Of a stretch of 55,294 bases of DNA, positions 35,480 through 45,032 are shown in pieces. The notes beneath the pieces are model-generated. The model saw nothing but the letters and a program-made list of their open reading frames with translations. It ran no database searches and was not told where the DNA came from. Source of the DNA: Pseudorhodobacter antarcticus (GTDB lineage Bacteria > Pseudomonadota > Alphaproteobacteria > Rhodobacterales > Rhodobacteraceae); contig CAMAXX010000018.1 in assembly GCA_945862435.1 (NCBI GenBank), positions 1-55,294 of the forward strand. The letters are read 5' to 3'. A program made the translations under genes and the position numbers. Numbering within the stretch: position 1 is the stretch's first letter; each line of letters starts with the position of its first letter.

Positions 35480-37162
35480 CTATCTTTGCGCCGCTTTCCA
35501 ATCTGCCGCCATCACAGGCTGTAAATTCGATTTCGCCAACCGAACCCCCAAAATATGATCCGCCGCCTTTTCTCCCACCATAATCGACGGCCCATTCAAA
35601 TTGCCGTTGGTCACCTGCGGGAAAATGCTGCTATCGGCCACGCGCAGGCAATCGACCCCGATCACGCGGCAATCAGGATCAACCACTGCATTCGCATCAT
35701 CCGCCCGCCCCATCCGCGCCGTCCCGCAAGGATGATAAGCGCTTTCGGCGTGATCTCGGATAAATGCATCAATCTCTGTATCGCTTTGCGCCGCCGCGCC
35801 TGGCTGAATTTCCGATTTCACATGCGCGCGCATACTTGGCATATCAAAAATCTCGCGCGTCAAGCGCACCGCTTTGCGAAAATCGCGCCAGTCGCTGTCC
35901 TGCGACATATAGTTAAATCTGATAACTGGCGGCGCGTTCGGATCGCTAGACCTCAGCGAAACCCGCCCGCGCGAGGCCGATCGCATCGGCCCTGTATGCA
36001 CCTGAAACCCATGCCCGGCAGCAGAGGCCTTACCATCATACCGCACGGCTATGGGCAGGAAATGATACTGAATATCAGGATATTCCACACCCTTGTCAGA
36101 CCGAATAAAGCCGCAAGCCTCAAACTGGTTACTCGCGCCCAGCCCCCGCTTGGTAAACAGCCACTGCGCGCCAATCATCGCCTTGCCCCACAGGTTCCAA
36201 TATTTATACAGGGTAATCGGCTGAACCGATTGAAATTGCATATATATTTCCAAATGGTCTTGCAGATTGCCGCCCACGCCTGCGCGGTCTGCCACCACGT
36301 CAATGCCATGACTTGCCAAATGCGCAGCAGGGCCAATGCCCGATAGCATCAGCAGTTTGGGCGTGTTCAGCGACGATGCAGCCAAAATCACCTCTGCCCC
36401 CGCGCGGACAACTTCGATCTGCCCGCCATTCTTCACACCGCCGCGCGCCACTTCCACCCCCACAGCGCGCCGCCCGTCCATCACAATACGGCGGGCAAAG
36501 GCGCGCAACAGGCGCACGCGCCCTGTGGCAATGGCGGGTCGAAGATAGGCCTTGGCGGCAGACCACCGCTCGCCCTGATAAATCGTCGCCTCCATCGCGC
36601 CAAAGCCTTCTTGCGCGGCCCCATTGTAATCGGGCGTTACAGGATAGCCCGCCTCGCGGCCCGCCTGAATAAACGCCTCGAACAACGGGTTCGCGCGCGG
36701 CCCGCGCGTGATGTGCAACGGCCCATTGGTGCCGCGATAGGCGGTATCTGTGCCAGCATCCGCCGCCCCGTGCCAGCTTTCCATCCGCTGAAAATAGGGC
36801 AGCACATCGGCATAGGCCCAGCCTTGCGCGCCCAGTGCGTCCCATGTGTCATAATCGCGGGCATGGCCGCGCACATAGACCATTCCGTTGATGCTGCTTG
36901 ATCCGCCAATCACCCGCCCGCGCGGCGTGACCAACTGGCGGCCCCCCAAATGCGGCTCTGGCTCCGACCTTAACCCCCAATCATACATAGCCATATTCAT
37001 CGGATACGACAGCGCGGCTGGCATCTGGATAAACGGGCCAGCGTCACTGCCCCCCTCTTCAATCACAACCACCGATTTGCCCGCCATCGCCAAACGGTAG
37101 GCCAGCGCTGATCCCGCGCTGCCCGACCCGACAATCACATAATCTGCAACCGCGTCGCTCAT
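35480..37162 (-). CDS. betA: Choline dehydrogenase (GMC oxidoreductase)
   Basis: A FAD enzyme of 560 residues that oxidises choline to betaine aldehyde. The ADP-binding start [22 protein letters not shown] signature [19 protein letters not shown] and the late PEVTNGNLN-like [15 protein letters not shown] with HPCGTARMG (active-site histidine region) are clear. Its ATG overlaps the betI stop (ATGA). Betaine aldehyde dehydrogenase (betB) is not in this window, which is worth noting for the pathway. Confidence 0.92.
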   Translation of the reverse strand: MSDAVADYVIVGSGSAGSALAYRLAMAGKSVVVIEEGGSDAGPFIQMPAALSYPMNMAMYDWGLRSEPEPHLGGRQLVTPRGRVIGGSSSINGMVYVRGHARDYDTWDALGAQGWAYADVLPYFQRMESWHGAADAGTDTAYRGTNGPLHITRGPRANPLFEAFIQAGREAGYPVTPDYNGAAQEGFGAMEATIYQGERWSAAKAYLRPAIATGRVRLLRAFARRIVMDGRRAVGVEVARGGVKNGGQIEVVRAGAEVILAASSLNTPKLLMLSGIGPAAHLASHGIDVVADRAGVGGNLQDHLEIYMQFQSVQPITLYKYWNLWGKAMIGAQWLFTKRGLGASNQFEACGFIRSDKGVEYPDIQYHFLPIAVRYDGKASAAGHGFQVHTGPMRSASRGRVSLRSSDPNAPPVIRFNYMSQDSDWRDFRKAVRLTREIFDMPSMRAHVKSEIQPGAAAQSDTEIDAFIRDHAESAYHPCGTARMGRADDANAVVDPDCRVIGVDCLRVADSSIFPQVTNGNLNGPSIMVGEKAADHILGVRLAKSNLQPVMAADWKAAQR

Positions 37163-37755
37163 TTCTCACCTCTGGCCAATTCTGCCGCCAGATAATCCAT
37201 CGCCATACGCACTGCCGCCGCCCCATCAGGCGCGCCAATTTTCAGCGCCTCGCGCAGGTAAAGCCCGTCGATCATCGCAGCCAAACCCGCTGCAATCGCC
37301 CCCGCCCGCGCGCCCGCCAAGGGGCGCAGGCCCACAACCAAATTGCTGTGCAAACGGCGTTGATAAATCGCAAGCAGCCGCTTGGCGGCAGGCACCGACT
37401 GCGCTAAAACCCAAAAATTCAACCAAGCGCCGACAACATCGCGCCGAAAATTCATCGGCGAGAATGACGCAATCAGCACTGCCCGCACGCGCCCCTGCGG
37501 CCCCCCCAAAGGCCCCTCACTGGCCGCAATCGCGCCGCGCACTTCGGCGCCATACACCGTCAGCAACTGGCGCATCGCGGCCAAGAACATCTCTTCCTTG
37601 CTGCCAAAATAATGATGCGCCAGTGCCGATGACATGCCCGCCCGCCGCGCAATCTGCGCTACAGTCACATCCAGCGATCCTTTTTGCCCGATTTCCACAA
37701 TCGTAGCGTTGACGAGCGCCGCCTTTCGGATAGGCTCCATTCCAAGTTTCGGCAT
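37159..37755 (-). CDS. betI: TetR-family repressor BetI
   Basis: A choline-sensing repressor of 198 residues, normal BetI length. The HTH is at about 25-50 ([30 protein letters not shown]). I chose ATG 37755, giving the [14 protein letters not shown] start typical of BetI; the longer frame has no similarity. It overlaps betA by 4 bases and faces choX across a 106-base gap with a perfect dyad. Confidence 0.9.
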   Translation of the reverse strand: MPKLGMEPIRKAALVNATIVEIGQKGSLDVTVAQIARRAGMSSALAHHYFGSKEEMFLAAMRQLLTVYGAEVRGAIAASEGPLGGPQGRVRAVLIASFSPMNFRRDVVGAWLNFWVLAQSVPAAKRLLAIYQRRLHSNLVVGLRPLAGARAGAIAAGLAAMIDGLYLREALKIGAPDGAAAVRMAMDYLAAELARGEK

Positions 37756-37807
37756 TTTGCGATGGCCCCAAAGATTTTTCTTGCCAAACCCAAGGTGTCC
37801 GAAGTTT

Positions 37808-37821
37808 ATTGACTCGTCAAT
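37808..37821. promoter_or_regulatory. Probable BetI operator between betI and choX
   Basis: ATTGAC-TC-GTCAAT is a perfect dyad, extended by TT and AA-type flanks. It sits in the divergent promoter region, 53 bases before betI and 41 before choX, so one site can control both choline oxidation and uptake. Its TTGA/TCAA half-sites resemble known BetI boxes. Confidence 0.7.
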
Positions 37822-37861
37822 CAAGAATAAATGGCAACCAACAACCAATAGGGAGACCACC

Positions 37862-38791
37862 ATGTCACGCCGCACCTCATTACTTGCAACAGCAGTCGCT
37901 TTTGCCTTTACGGGCACCGCCTATGCCGAAGGCTGCGATAAAGTTATCTTCTCGGACGTGGGTTGGACGGATATCACCGCCACCACCGCCGCAACCACAC
38001 TGGTTTTAGAAGCACTGGGATACGAGACGGAAACCAAAGTTCTGTCCGTGCCCGTCACCTACACTGGCCTTGCCGAAGGAGACGTTGATGTGTTCTTGGG
38101 CAACTGGATGCCCACAATGGAGGCAGACATTGCCCCGCACCGCGACGCAGGCAAAGTTGAAACGGTGCGCACCAATCTAGAAGGCGCGAAATATACCTTA
38201 GCCACGAACGAGGCCGGCGCCGCGTTGGGGATCAAAGATTTTGCTGATATCGCCGCCAATAAAGACGCGCTGGAAGGCAAGATTTACGGTATCGAGCCCG
38301 GCAACGACGGTAACCGCATCATCCTCGATATGATCTCCTCTGGCCCATTTGGGCTGGACGGGTTTGAAATTGTTGAAAGCTCCGAGGCGGGTATGCTGGC
38401 CGAAGTGGGCAACAAAGACGGCAAGGCTGCCCCGATTGTGTTCTTGGGCTGGGAACCTCACCCAATGAATGCCAACTTCAAAATGACCTATCTAACAGGC
38501 GGTGACGATTACTTTGGCCCCAACCTTGGCGGCGCTGTCGTAGATACCAACGTGCGCGCAGGCTATGCCGCTGAATGCCCCAATACAGGCAAACTGCTGC
38601 AAAACCTGTCCTTCACACTGGCCATGGAAAACGAAATCATGGGTGCGATCCTGAACGATGGCAGCGACCCACGCGAGGCTGCCAAAACATGGCTGGCTGC
38701 CAATACCGGCGCATGGGAGCCTTGGCTGGACGGATTGACCACCAAAGACGGTGGTGATGCTAAGGCCGCAGTGACCGCTGCGTTGCAATAA
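37862..38791 (+). CDS. choX: Choline/betaine ABC transporter substrate-binding protein
   Basis: A periplasmic protein of 309 residues; signal peptide about 1-22 (RRTSLLATAVAFAFTGTAYA). The OpuAC-type fold is shown by SDVGWTDITATTA, DVFLGNWMPTME and IVFLGWEPHPMN, whose tryptophans form the quaternary-amine cage of ChoX. ATG 37862 has a GGGAG site. First gene of choXWV, controlled by the BetI-type dyad upstream. Confidence 0.9.
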   Translation: MSRRTSLLATAVAFAFTGTAYAEGCDKVIFSDVGWTDITATTAATTLVLEALGYETETKVLSVPVTYTGLAEGDVDVFLGNWMPTMEADIAPHRDAGKVETVRTNLEGAKYTLATNEAGAALGIKDFADIAANKDALEGKIYGIEPGNDGNRIILDMISSGPFGLDGFEIVESSEAGMLAEVGNKDGKAAPIVFLGWEPHPMNANFKMTYLTGGDDYFGPNLGGAVVDTNVRAGYAAECPNTGKLLQNLSFTLAMENEIMGAILNDGSDPREAAKTWLAANTGAWEPWLDGLTTKDGGDAKAAVTAALQ

Positions 38792-38809
38792 CCGCCGCTA
38801 ATGCGCAGA

Positions 38810-38900
38810 GGGCGCAAGGGGCTTTGCGCCCCTTCGCGCGGCAGGGGTGGTTGCCCCCGCCGCGCTACCCCGCAGGATAATTTTGCCAATGTGAAAGCAG
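38810..38900 (+). repeat. Double hairpin + GGATAATTTT element between choX and choW (composite copy 3)
   Basis: Two stems follow the choX stop: GGGCGCAA/TTGCGCCC (38810-38831) and a longer GCGCGGC...GCCGCGC stem with an inner GGGG/CCCC (38836-38865). Then comes CCCCGCAGGATAATTTT and a GTGAAAGCAGAAG end, a divergent copy of the composite family. Placed between binding protein and permease genes it probably attenuates transcription so that binding protein exceeds permease. Confidence 0.65.
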
Positions 38901-38915
38901 AAGGGCGGCGCGGCG

Positions 38916-39752
38916 ATGGACTGGATCACCGATCATAAAATCCCTGTCGGAAAAGTGGCAAAATTCATCTTTGATTGGATGAAAGATCATCTTTCTGGCT
39001 TTTTCGATGTTATTTCCATTGGGATGGAGGCGATGATCGAGGCCATCTTATTGGTATTGCAAAGCCCAAGCCCCTTTGTGATTATCGCGGCCTTCATCGC
39101 ACTGGCATGGGTTTTGCAACGCAGTTATCAGCTGTGCATTGGCGTGGCTTTGGGATTTCTGTTCATCCTGAACCAAGGATACTGGGAAGAAACCACCGAA
39201 AGCCTAACGCTGATCTTATCGTCTTGCGTGGTCTGCATGGGCCTTGGCGTGCCGATTGGCATTGCCGCAGCCCACCGCCCGCGCCTTTATGCGGCGATGT
39301 CGCCCGTGCTGGATTTGATGCAAACCCTGCCCACCTTTGTCTACCTTATTCCCGCCATCGTGTTCTTTGGCCTTGGAACAGTGCCCGGCCTTATTGCCAC
39401 TGTGATCTTCGTTCTGCCCGCGCCCATTCGCCTGACGCAATTGGGCATATCCTCCACCCCCGTGGCGCTGATCGAGGCAGCTATGGCCTTTGGCGCAACG
39501 CCGCGCCAAAAGCTGTGGAAAGTGGAACTGCCCTATGCCCTGCCACAAATTATGGTCGGGCTGAACCAAACCATCATGCTGTCGCTGTCGATGGTGGTCA
39601 TCGCGGCGCTGGTAGGGGCGAACGGCCTTGGCGTGCCTGTGATCCGCGCGCTGAATACGGTAAACACCGCGCTGGGCTTTGAATCGGGCTTTATCATCGT
39701 GGTCGTGGCAATCTTGCTGGATCGCACTTTGCGGCTGGGGGGCGGGAAATGA
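38916..39752 (+). CDS. choW: Choline/betaine ABC transporter permease
   Basis: An inner-membrane permease of 278 residues with about six helices. The BPD transport loop is visible as EAAMAFGATPRQKLWKVELP (E-A-A...G...L-P pattern). It is preceded by a 125-base gap with two hairpins and coupled by ATGA to choV. An amphipathic N-terminal stretch precedes the first helix, as in ProW/ChoW. Confidence 0.9.
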   Translation: MDWITDHKIPVGKVAKFIFDWMKDHLSGFFDVISIGMEAMIEAILLVLQSPSPFVIIAAFIALAWVLQRSYQLCIGVALGFLFILNQGYWEETTESLTLILSSCVVCMGLGVPIGIAAAHRPRLYAAMSPVLDLMQTLPTFVYLIPAIVFFGLGTVPGLIATVIFVLPAPIRLTQLGISSTPVALIEAAMAFGATPRQKLWKVELPYALPQIMVGLNQTIMLSLSMVVIAALVGANGLGVPVIRALNTVNTALGFESGFIIVVVAILLDRTLRLGGGK

Positions 39753-40783
39753 CGGGCGCGCCCAACATCGCAGTGCGGTTTGACAACGTGTCCATCGTGT
39801 TCGGCGACGCGCCAGATCGCGCCCTGCCCCTGATGGATCAGGGCTTATCGCGCGCCGAAATTCAGGAACAAACTGCCCAAGTCTTGGGCGTGCATAATTG
39901 CAGCCTAGAGGTGGCGGCGGGCGAAATTTTGGTGCTTATGGGCCTGTCGGGCAGCGGCAAATCCACCTTGCTGCGGGCCGTGAACGGGCTAAACCCCGTC
40001 TGCCGTGGCCGCGTCGATGTCTGGGATGGCGCGGGGCTGGTTGATGCCACCCATGCCGCGCCTGAAACCCTGCGCCGCATTCGCCAGCACCGCGTTTCCA
40101 TGGTGTTTCAACAATTCGGACTACTTCCATGGCGCACAGTGCGCGAAAACGTCGGCCTTGGTCTTGAACTGGCTGGCCTAACCGAAGCCCAGCGCCGCCC
40201 GCGCGTGGATGCACAACTGGCACTGGTGAACCTGACCCAGTGGGCCGACCGAAAGGTCGGGGAACTGTCTGGCGGGATGCAGCAGCGCGTGGGGCTGGCC
40301 CGCGCCTTTGCCACCGAAGCGCCAATTTTGTTAATGGACGAGCCGTTTTCCGCCCTAGACCCCTTGATCCGCGCCCGCCTGCAAGACGAACTTTTGGATC
40401 TGCAAGCCAAGCTAAAACGCACCATCATTTTCGTGTCACATGATCTGGACGAGGCGTTTAAACTGGGCAACCGTATTGCCCTGATGGACGGCGGGCGCAT
40501 TGTGCAAATTGGCACCGCGCGCGAGATTATTGCAAACCCCGTGTCCGATTATGTCGCCGATTTTGTGGCCCATATGAACCCAATGGCCGTGCTGCGCGCC
40601 GAGGATGTCATGCAAGCTGGTGCATCGAAAGGCACGCAGATTGACGCAAATGCCCCCGTCAAAGCGGCGATGGATTTGATCGCGAACGGCGCAACCGAGT
40701 TGTGCGTGATGCGCGCGGGCAAATCTGTGGGCGTAATTACCCCCGCGCATTTAATGGCGCGGCTGGTCAAGCCGCGCGCCTGA
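39749..40783 (+). CDS. choV: Choline/betaine ABC transporter ATP-binding protein
   Basis: An ATPase of 344 residues. Walker A is GLSGSGKS (65-72), signature LSGGMQQRVGLARA, Walker B ILLMDEPFSALDP; the C-terminal 80 residues form a CBS-like part (AEDVMQAGA, APVKAAMDLIANGATELCV). Long N-terminal lead before Walker A is typical of ProV/ChoV. Its stop is only two bases from the topA stop on the other strand. Confidence 0.92.
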   Translation: MTGAPNIAVRFDNVSIVFGDAPDRALPLMDQGLSRAEIQEQTAQVLGVHNCSLEVAAGEILVLMGLSGSGKSTLLRAVNGLNPVCRGRVDVWDGAGLVDATHAAPETLRRIRQHRVSMVFQQFGLLPWRTVRENVGLGLELAGLTEAQRRPRVDAQLALVNLTQWADRKVGELSGGMQQRVGLARAFATEAPILLMDEPFSALDPLIRARLQDELLDLQAKLKRTIIFVSHDLDEAFKLGNRIALMDGGRIVQIGTAREIIANPVSDYVADFVAHMNPMAVLRAEDVMQAGASKGTQIDANAPVKAAMDLIANGATELCVMRAGKSVGVITPAHLMARLVKPRA

Positions 40784-40785
40784 TC

Positions 40786-43461
40786 TTATTCCAGCACATC
40801 CCCCTGATCCGCCTTTTTCGCGGCAGGTTTCTTAGGCGCGGGCTTTTTCGCAGCCGCTTTGCTCGCCTTCGGCGCAGCAGCCTTTGTCGCGGCGGCCTTT
40901 GTCGCGGCAGGTTTTTTCGCGGCGGCCTTTGTCGCGGCGGGCTTTTTCACAGCCGCCTTTTTCACAGCCGCCTTTTTCACAGCGGGCTTCTTACCCCCAC
41001 CCTTTTTGCCAGCCTTTTCTTCAATCAGCGCCAGCGCCGCCTCTAGGGTGATCGTCTCGACCGTCACCTCTTTTGGCAATGTTGCATTGACCTTGGCCCA
41101 CTTTACATACGGGCCATATTTACCCTCCATCACCTGCACAAAACCGCCCGCAGGATGCTCGCCCAACTCGCGCAGCGGCGGGGTTGCCGCCCCCCCGCGC
41201 CGCCCTGCCAGCTTTTGCGCCAGCACTTCCACCGCGCGGTTCATGCCAATGGTGAACACCTCTTCCACATCGGGCAGGTTGGCGTATAGCGCGCCGTGTT
41301 TGACATAGGGGCCAAAGCGGCCAATCGCCGCTTCAACAGGCGCGCCATCATCAGGATGCGCCCCCACCAATCGCGGCAGGGTCAAAAGTGTGATCGCGCG
41401 CTCCAAAGTCAGGCTTTCTTGCGGCCAAGTCTTGGGCAAGCTGGCGCGCGGCGGTTTGGGGTTTTCTGCCGTAGCCTCGCCCTTTTGCACATAGGGCCCA
41501 AAGCGCCCCGCGCGCAGGGAAATCTCTGCACCATCACTATCTGCGCCCAAAACGCGCCCATCCACCGATGCGCCCTCTTCCCCCGAAATCGGGCGGGTAT
41601 AGCGGCATTCAGGATAGTTCCCGCAGCCAATAAACGCTCCCCCCGTGCGCGAGGTTTTCAGATGCAGCCGCCCCGTGCCGCAGGTTTTGCAAATCCGCGG
41701 ATCAGACCCATCTTCACGCATCGGATACAAATGCGGGCTCAGAAATTCATCGATCTTATCCAAAACTTCGCCAATGCGCAGATCGGCGGTTTCGGCAATA
41801 GCGGCCGAAAAATCGCGCCAAAACTGCTTAAGCACCGCCTTATAATCGCGCGTTCCGGCTGACACATCATCAAGCTGGCTTTCCAGATCGGCGGTGAAAT
41901 CATATTCCACATAGCGGCGGAAAAAGTTGGCCAAAAACGCCGTCACCAGCCGCCCTTTATCTTCAGGGATCAGGCGGTTTTTCTCTTTCTTCACATATTC
42001 GCGATCAACAATGGTGGTTAGAACTGATGCATAGGTAGAAGGCCGACCAATGCCCAACTCCTCCATCCGCTTGACCAAAGTCGCCTCGGAATAGCGCGGC
42101 GGCGCTTGGGTGAAATGCTGCGCTTCGGTGACCGATTCCTTGGCCACCGCCTCGCCCTGCATCAATTGCGGCAGGCGGGTGTCATCTTCGTCCTCGTCAT
42201 CGCGGCCTTCGTCGTAAACCTTCAGGAACCCGTCAAACAGCACCACTTGGCCGCTGGCGCGCAGCACAACCGCGCCGTCCGCGCTGGCCAAATCCACCGC
42301 CGTGCGTTCCATCCGCGCTGATGCCATTTGGCTGGCAATCGTGCGCTTCCAAATCAAATCATACAGGCGGCGCTGATCGCCGTCTGAAATGCCCAAATCC
42401 CCCTCGGCCATGTTCATATCGGTTGGGCGAATACATTCATGCGCTTCCTGCGCATTCTTGGCCTTGTTCTTATAGATGCGCGGCTGATCGGGCACATAGT
42501 TTGCCCCAAACCGCGCCTTAATTGCGCCGCGCGCCGCCGTCACCGCTTCGGGCGCCATATCGATGCCGTCTGTACGCATATAGGTGATATGCCCCGCCTC
42601 ATACAGGCGCTGCGCCGCCGACATGCAGGCCTTGGCCCCCATGCCAAATTTGCGGCTCGCTTCTTGCTGCAAGGTGCTGGTCATGAACGGCGGATAGGGG
42701 TTGCGCGATACTGGCTTTGCCTCAACCGAATGCACCGTTAAATTGCGCTTGCGCACGGCGGTGGCCGCCAAATCGGCAGCCTCGGCGGTGGCAATGTCAA
42801 ACTTATCCAGCTTTTTACCCGCCAGATGGGTCAGCTTGGCGCTAAACGATTGCCCGCGCGGCGTGGTCAGCAGCGCGGTGATCGACCAAAATTCACGCGC
42901 ACGAAACGCCTCGATCTCCATCTCGCGGTCAACGATCAGCCGCAGGCAAACCGATTGCACCCGCCCCGCGCTGCGCGATCCGGGCAGCTTACGCCACAAA
43001 ACGGGGGATAGGTTAAACCCCACCAAATAATCCAGCGCACGGCGCGCCAAATAGGCATCGACCAGAGGCATATCCACTTGGCGGGGATGCTTCATCGCCT
43101 CGGTCACCGCATCTTTGGTGATGGCGTTGAACGTCACGCGCGACACGATTTTGCCCTTTTTCAGGCTGCTGGCAAGCGCCTCTTGCAAATGCCACGAAAT
43201 CGCCTCGCCCTCGCGGTCAGGGTCGGTCGCAAGGATCAATTCGTTATCGGTTTTCAGCGCCTCGGCAATGGCGCGGACGTGTTTTTTGCTGTCTGCCGCC
43301 ACTTCCCACAGCATTTCAAAATCATTGTCAGTATCGACCGACCCATCCTTGGGCGGCAGATCGCGCACATGGCCAAAACTGGCCAAAACCGTATAGTTAG
43401 GGCCAAGATATTTGTTGATTGTCTTGGCTTTGGCTGGGGATTCTACAACGACAACGGGCAT
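40786..43461 (-). CDS. topA: DNA topoisomerase I with lysine/alanine-rich tail
   Basis: Relaxes negative supercoils; 891 residues. Toprim domain has E7 and the DPDREGE motif (D80, D82, E84); catalytic tyrosine is Y294 in HITYMRTDG. A C4 zinc ribbon (CKTCGTG...CGNYPEC) and repeats of the topo C-terminal module (RFGPYVQKG, RFGPYVKHG, KYGPYVKWA) follow. The last 70 residues are histone H1-like: repeated KKAAVKK/KKPAATK blocks, a low-complexity tail seen in several alphaproteobacterial and actinobacterial TopA that helps processivity. The tail ends in an acidic QGDVLE. Confidence 0.95.
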   Translation of the reverse strand: MPVVVVESPAKAKTINKYLGPNYTVLASFGHVRDLPPKDGSVDTDNDFEMLWEVAADSKKHVRAIAEALKTDNELILATDPDREGEAISWHLQEALASSLKKGKIVSRVTFNAITKDAVTEAMKHPRQVDMPLVDAYLARRALDYLVGFNLSPVLWRKLPGSRSAGRVQSVCLRLIVDREMEIEAFRAREFWSITALLTTPRGQSFSAKLTHLAGKKLDKFDIATAEAADLAATAVRKRNLTVHSVEAKPVSRNPYPPFMTSTLQQEASRKFGMGAKACMSAAQRLYEAGHITYMRTDGIDMAPEAVTAARGAIKARFGANYVPDQPRIYKNKAKNAQEAHECIRPTDMNMAEGDLGISDGDQRRLYDLIWKRTIASQMASARMERTAVDLASADGAVVLRASGQVVLFDGFLKVYDEGRDDEDEDDTRLPQLMQGEAVAKESVTEAQHFTQAPPRYSEATLVKRMEELGIGRPSTYASVLTTIVDREYVKKEKNRLIPEDKGRLVTAFLANFFRRYVEYDFTADLESQLDDVSAGTRDYKAVLKQFWRDFSAAIAETADLRIGEVLDKIDEFLSPHLYPMREDGSDPRICKTCGTGRLHLKTSRTGGAFIGCGNYPECRYTRPISGEEGASVDGRVLGADSDGAEISLRAGRFGPYVQKGEATAENPKPPRASLPKTWPQESLTLERAITLLTLPRLVGAHPDDGAPVEAAIGRFGPYVKHGALYANLPDVEEVFTIGMNRAVEVLAQKLAGRRGGAATPPLRELGEHPAGGFVQVMEGKYGPYVKWAKVNATLPKEVTVETITLEAALALIEEKAGKKGGGKKPAVKKAAVKKAAVKKPAATKAAAKKPAATKAAATKAAAPKASKAAAKKPAPKKPAAKKADQGDVLE

Positions 43462-43598
43462 ATTTTCCCTAACTTAAATGGCGGTCTTCGTGGGCTGTCG
43501 GCCGCGCTGCACCATGTGGCGCGGATGACGCGCTTGTCAACCACCACCCTAAGGCTTGTCAATGAGGCAGGGAAATCGGCGACGCAGGGAAATCACCT

Positions 43599-44768
43599 TT
43601 AGTTCAAGCGCGAGATCAGCCCCCCCGCATGGCGCTGAATTTGCCCGTCCAATTCCAGCGCCAAAAGTGCAGGGCCAATCTGCGCCCCCGCAATGCCAAC
43701 ATCGCGCAGCAATTGGTCTTCGGCCACTGGGCTGGGGCCAAGGCGCGATAAAATCTGCGCATGCAGCGCATGGGCCTCGCGCAGCGGGCGCGGGGTGGGG
43801 GCAACGGCCGCACCTGACGCCACCGCTGGCTTTGGCGCTGGCTTTGGCGCAGGTTTGGGCTCAGGTTTGGGCTCAGCCTGTGCGATTGCTGGCAGCCCTA
43901 GCGCCTCGATCACATCCGCGCTGCTGCGCACCAATGTCGCCCCATCGCGGATCAGCATATTACACCCCGCCGCGCGCGCATCAAACGGATGGCCCGGCAC
44001 CGCCAGCACATCGCGCCCCAAATCGGCCGCATCGCGCGCAGTAATCAAACTGCCCGATTTTGCCGCCGCCTCTACAACCACCACTGCCCGTGCTAGGCCC
44101 GCCACAATACGGTTGCGCTGCGGAAAATGCCGCGCCTGCGGTTGCAGGCCAAACGGGTGTTCCGATAGGCGCAGCCCCTGCGCGCCAATTAATTCAGTCA
44201 GCTTTGCGTTCTCTTCGGGATAGATCACATCCAGCCCCCCCGCTTGCACAGCAATGGTTCCCGCGCTCAGCGCCGCCTCATGCGCCGCCGCATCAATGCC
44301 GCGCGCCAACCCCGACACAACGACTTGGCCCGATGCCCCGAGCCCCACCGCCAGCGTCTTGGCCATCCGCAGCCCAAGACTGGACGCATTGCGCGCACCT
44401 ACCAGCGCCACGGCAGGGCGCGACAGCAAATCCACATCGCCCAGAGCCCACAGAATTGGCGGCGCATCGGGCATATCCATCAGCGCCGCAGGATAGGCCC
44501 CCTGCCCCCACAGCAGCAGCTTTGCGCCCAACTTAGCGCCGCGCGCCGCCTCGGCCCTCACCACGCCAATCGGGCAAATCTCGTAATTCGTGACCCCCGC
44601 CGCCGCCGCAATTTCGGGCAGCGCCGCCAGCGCCGCGCCAGCCGCGCCATGCTCGCGCATCAGCCGATGAAATGTCGCAGGCCCCACGCGGCGCGACCTT
44701 GCCAGTTGCAACCAGTCCAGCGCGCACCCCGCCAGATCATCACCCCGTTGCCGCATTACACTTACCAT
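43599..44768 (-). CDS. dprA: DNA-processing protein DprA
   Basis: Protects incoming single-stranded DNA and loads RecA in transformation; 389 residues. A SAM-like N-terminal part, then the Rossmann-type DprA core (ALVGARNASSLGLRMAKTLA, VVSGLARGIDAAAHEAAL, GTIAVQAGGLDVIYPEENA, HPFGLQPQARHFPQRNRI). An A/P/K-rich linker (repeated PKPEPKPAPKPAP) joins a C-terminal winged helix (SRLGPSPVAEDQLLRD). Start is ATG 44768, or ATG 44756. It precedes topA on the same strand, the usual dprA-topA pair. Confidence 0.92.
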   Translation of the reverse strand: MVSVMRQRGDDLAGCALDWLQLARSRRVGPATFHRLMREHGAAGAALAALPEIAAAAGVTNYEICPIGVVRAEAARGAKLGAKLLLWGQGAYPAALMDMPDAPPILWALGDVDLLSRPAVALVGARNASSLGLRMAKTLAVGLGASGQVVVSGLARGIDAAAHEAALSAGTIAVQAGGLDVIYPEENAKLTELIGAQGLRLSEHPFGLQPQARHFPQRNRIVAGLARAVVVVEAAAKSGSLITARDAADLGRDVLAVPGHPFDARAAGCNMLIRDGATLVRSSADVIEALGLPAIAQAEPKPEPKPAPKPAPKPAVASGAAVAPTPRPLREAHALHAQILSRLGPSPVAEDQLLRDVGIAGAQIGPALLALELDGQIQRHAGGLISRLN

Positions 44769-44832
44769 TCAGAATCACCGCATTAACCCTGCCCCAGACC
44801 CTGCGCTATGCAAGGTTAACGAAGGATTAACG

Positions 44833-44912
44833 CCCTTCCTAACTCCCAAAATATCCCGCAGGGGATAGGATTTGGCCCCTTTGCCAAATCCGTAAGGGGG
44901 CGCGCAGCCCCC
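44833..44912 (-). repeat. Composite hairpin + GGATATTTT element, copy 4
   Basis: Minus-strand order: hairpin GGGGGC-loop-GCCCCC (44896-44912), a 31-base spacer, then CCCCTGC, GGGATATTTT and GAGTTAGGAAGGG (44833-44864), nearly identical to copy 1 at 24114-24145. It lies upstream of dprA and gabT, in a divergent gap where no gene needs termination, which argues against a pure terminator role. Confidence 0.72.
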
Positions 44913-44998
44913 TTTGGGCGCTGGGCCCATTGGCGCTATCCACCACTTAAAACTGGCCTCATAGTTTTTGATGCAATTGCCCATTCAAACCTGTATAG

Positions 44999-45008
44999 TT
45001 TGATCAAA
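44999..45008. promoter_or_regulatory. TTTGATCAAA palindrome before gabT
   Basis: A perfect 10-base palindrome, 25-34 bases before the gabT ATG, next to a TATAGT box (44994-44999). It may be part of the promoter or an operator; no strong -35 at optimal spacing is seen. Confidence 0.3.
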
Positions 45009-45032
45009 TCCACCTCATCCCAAAGGTTTGCC

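Noticed and set aside
36300-36845. 181-residue frame overlapping betA
   Set aside because: Same strand, other frame of a strongly conserved GMC enzyme.
40800-41000. GCC/TTT-rich repeats as a microsatellite-like array
   Set aside because: They are the coding repeats of the TopA K/A tail.
44250-44800. Plus-strand frames of up to 180 residues over dprA
   Set aside because: Arginine/proline-rich antisense frames without start signals over a well-recognised DprA core.
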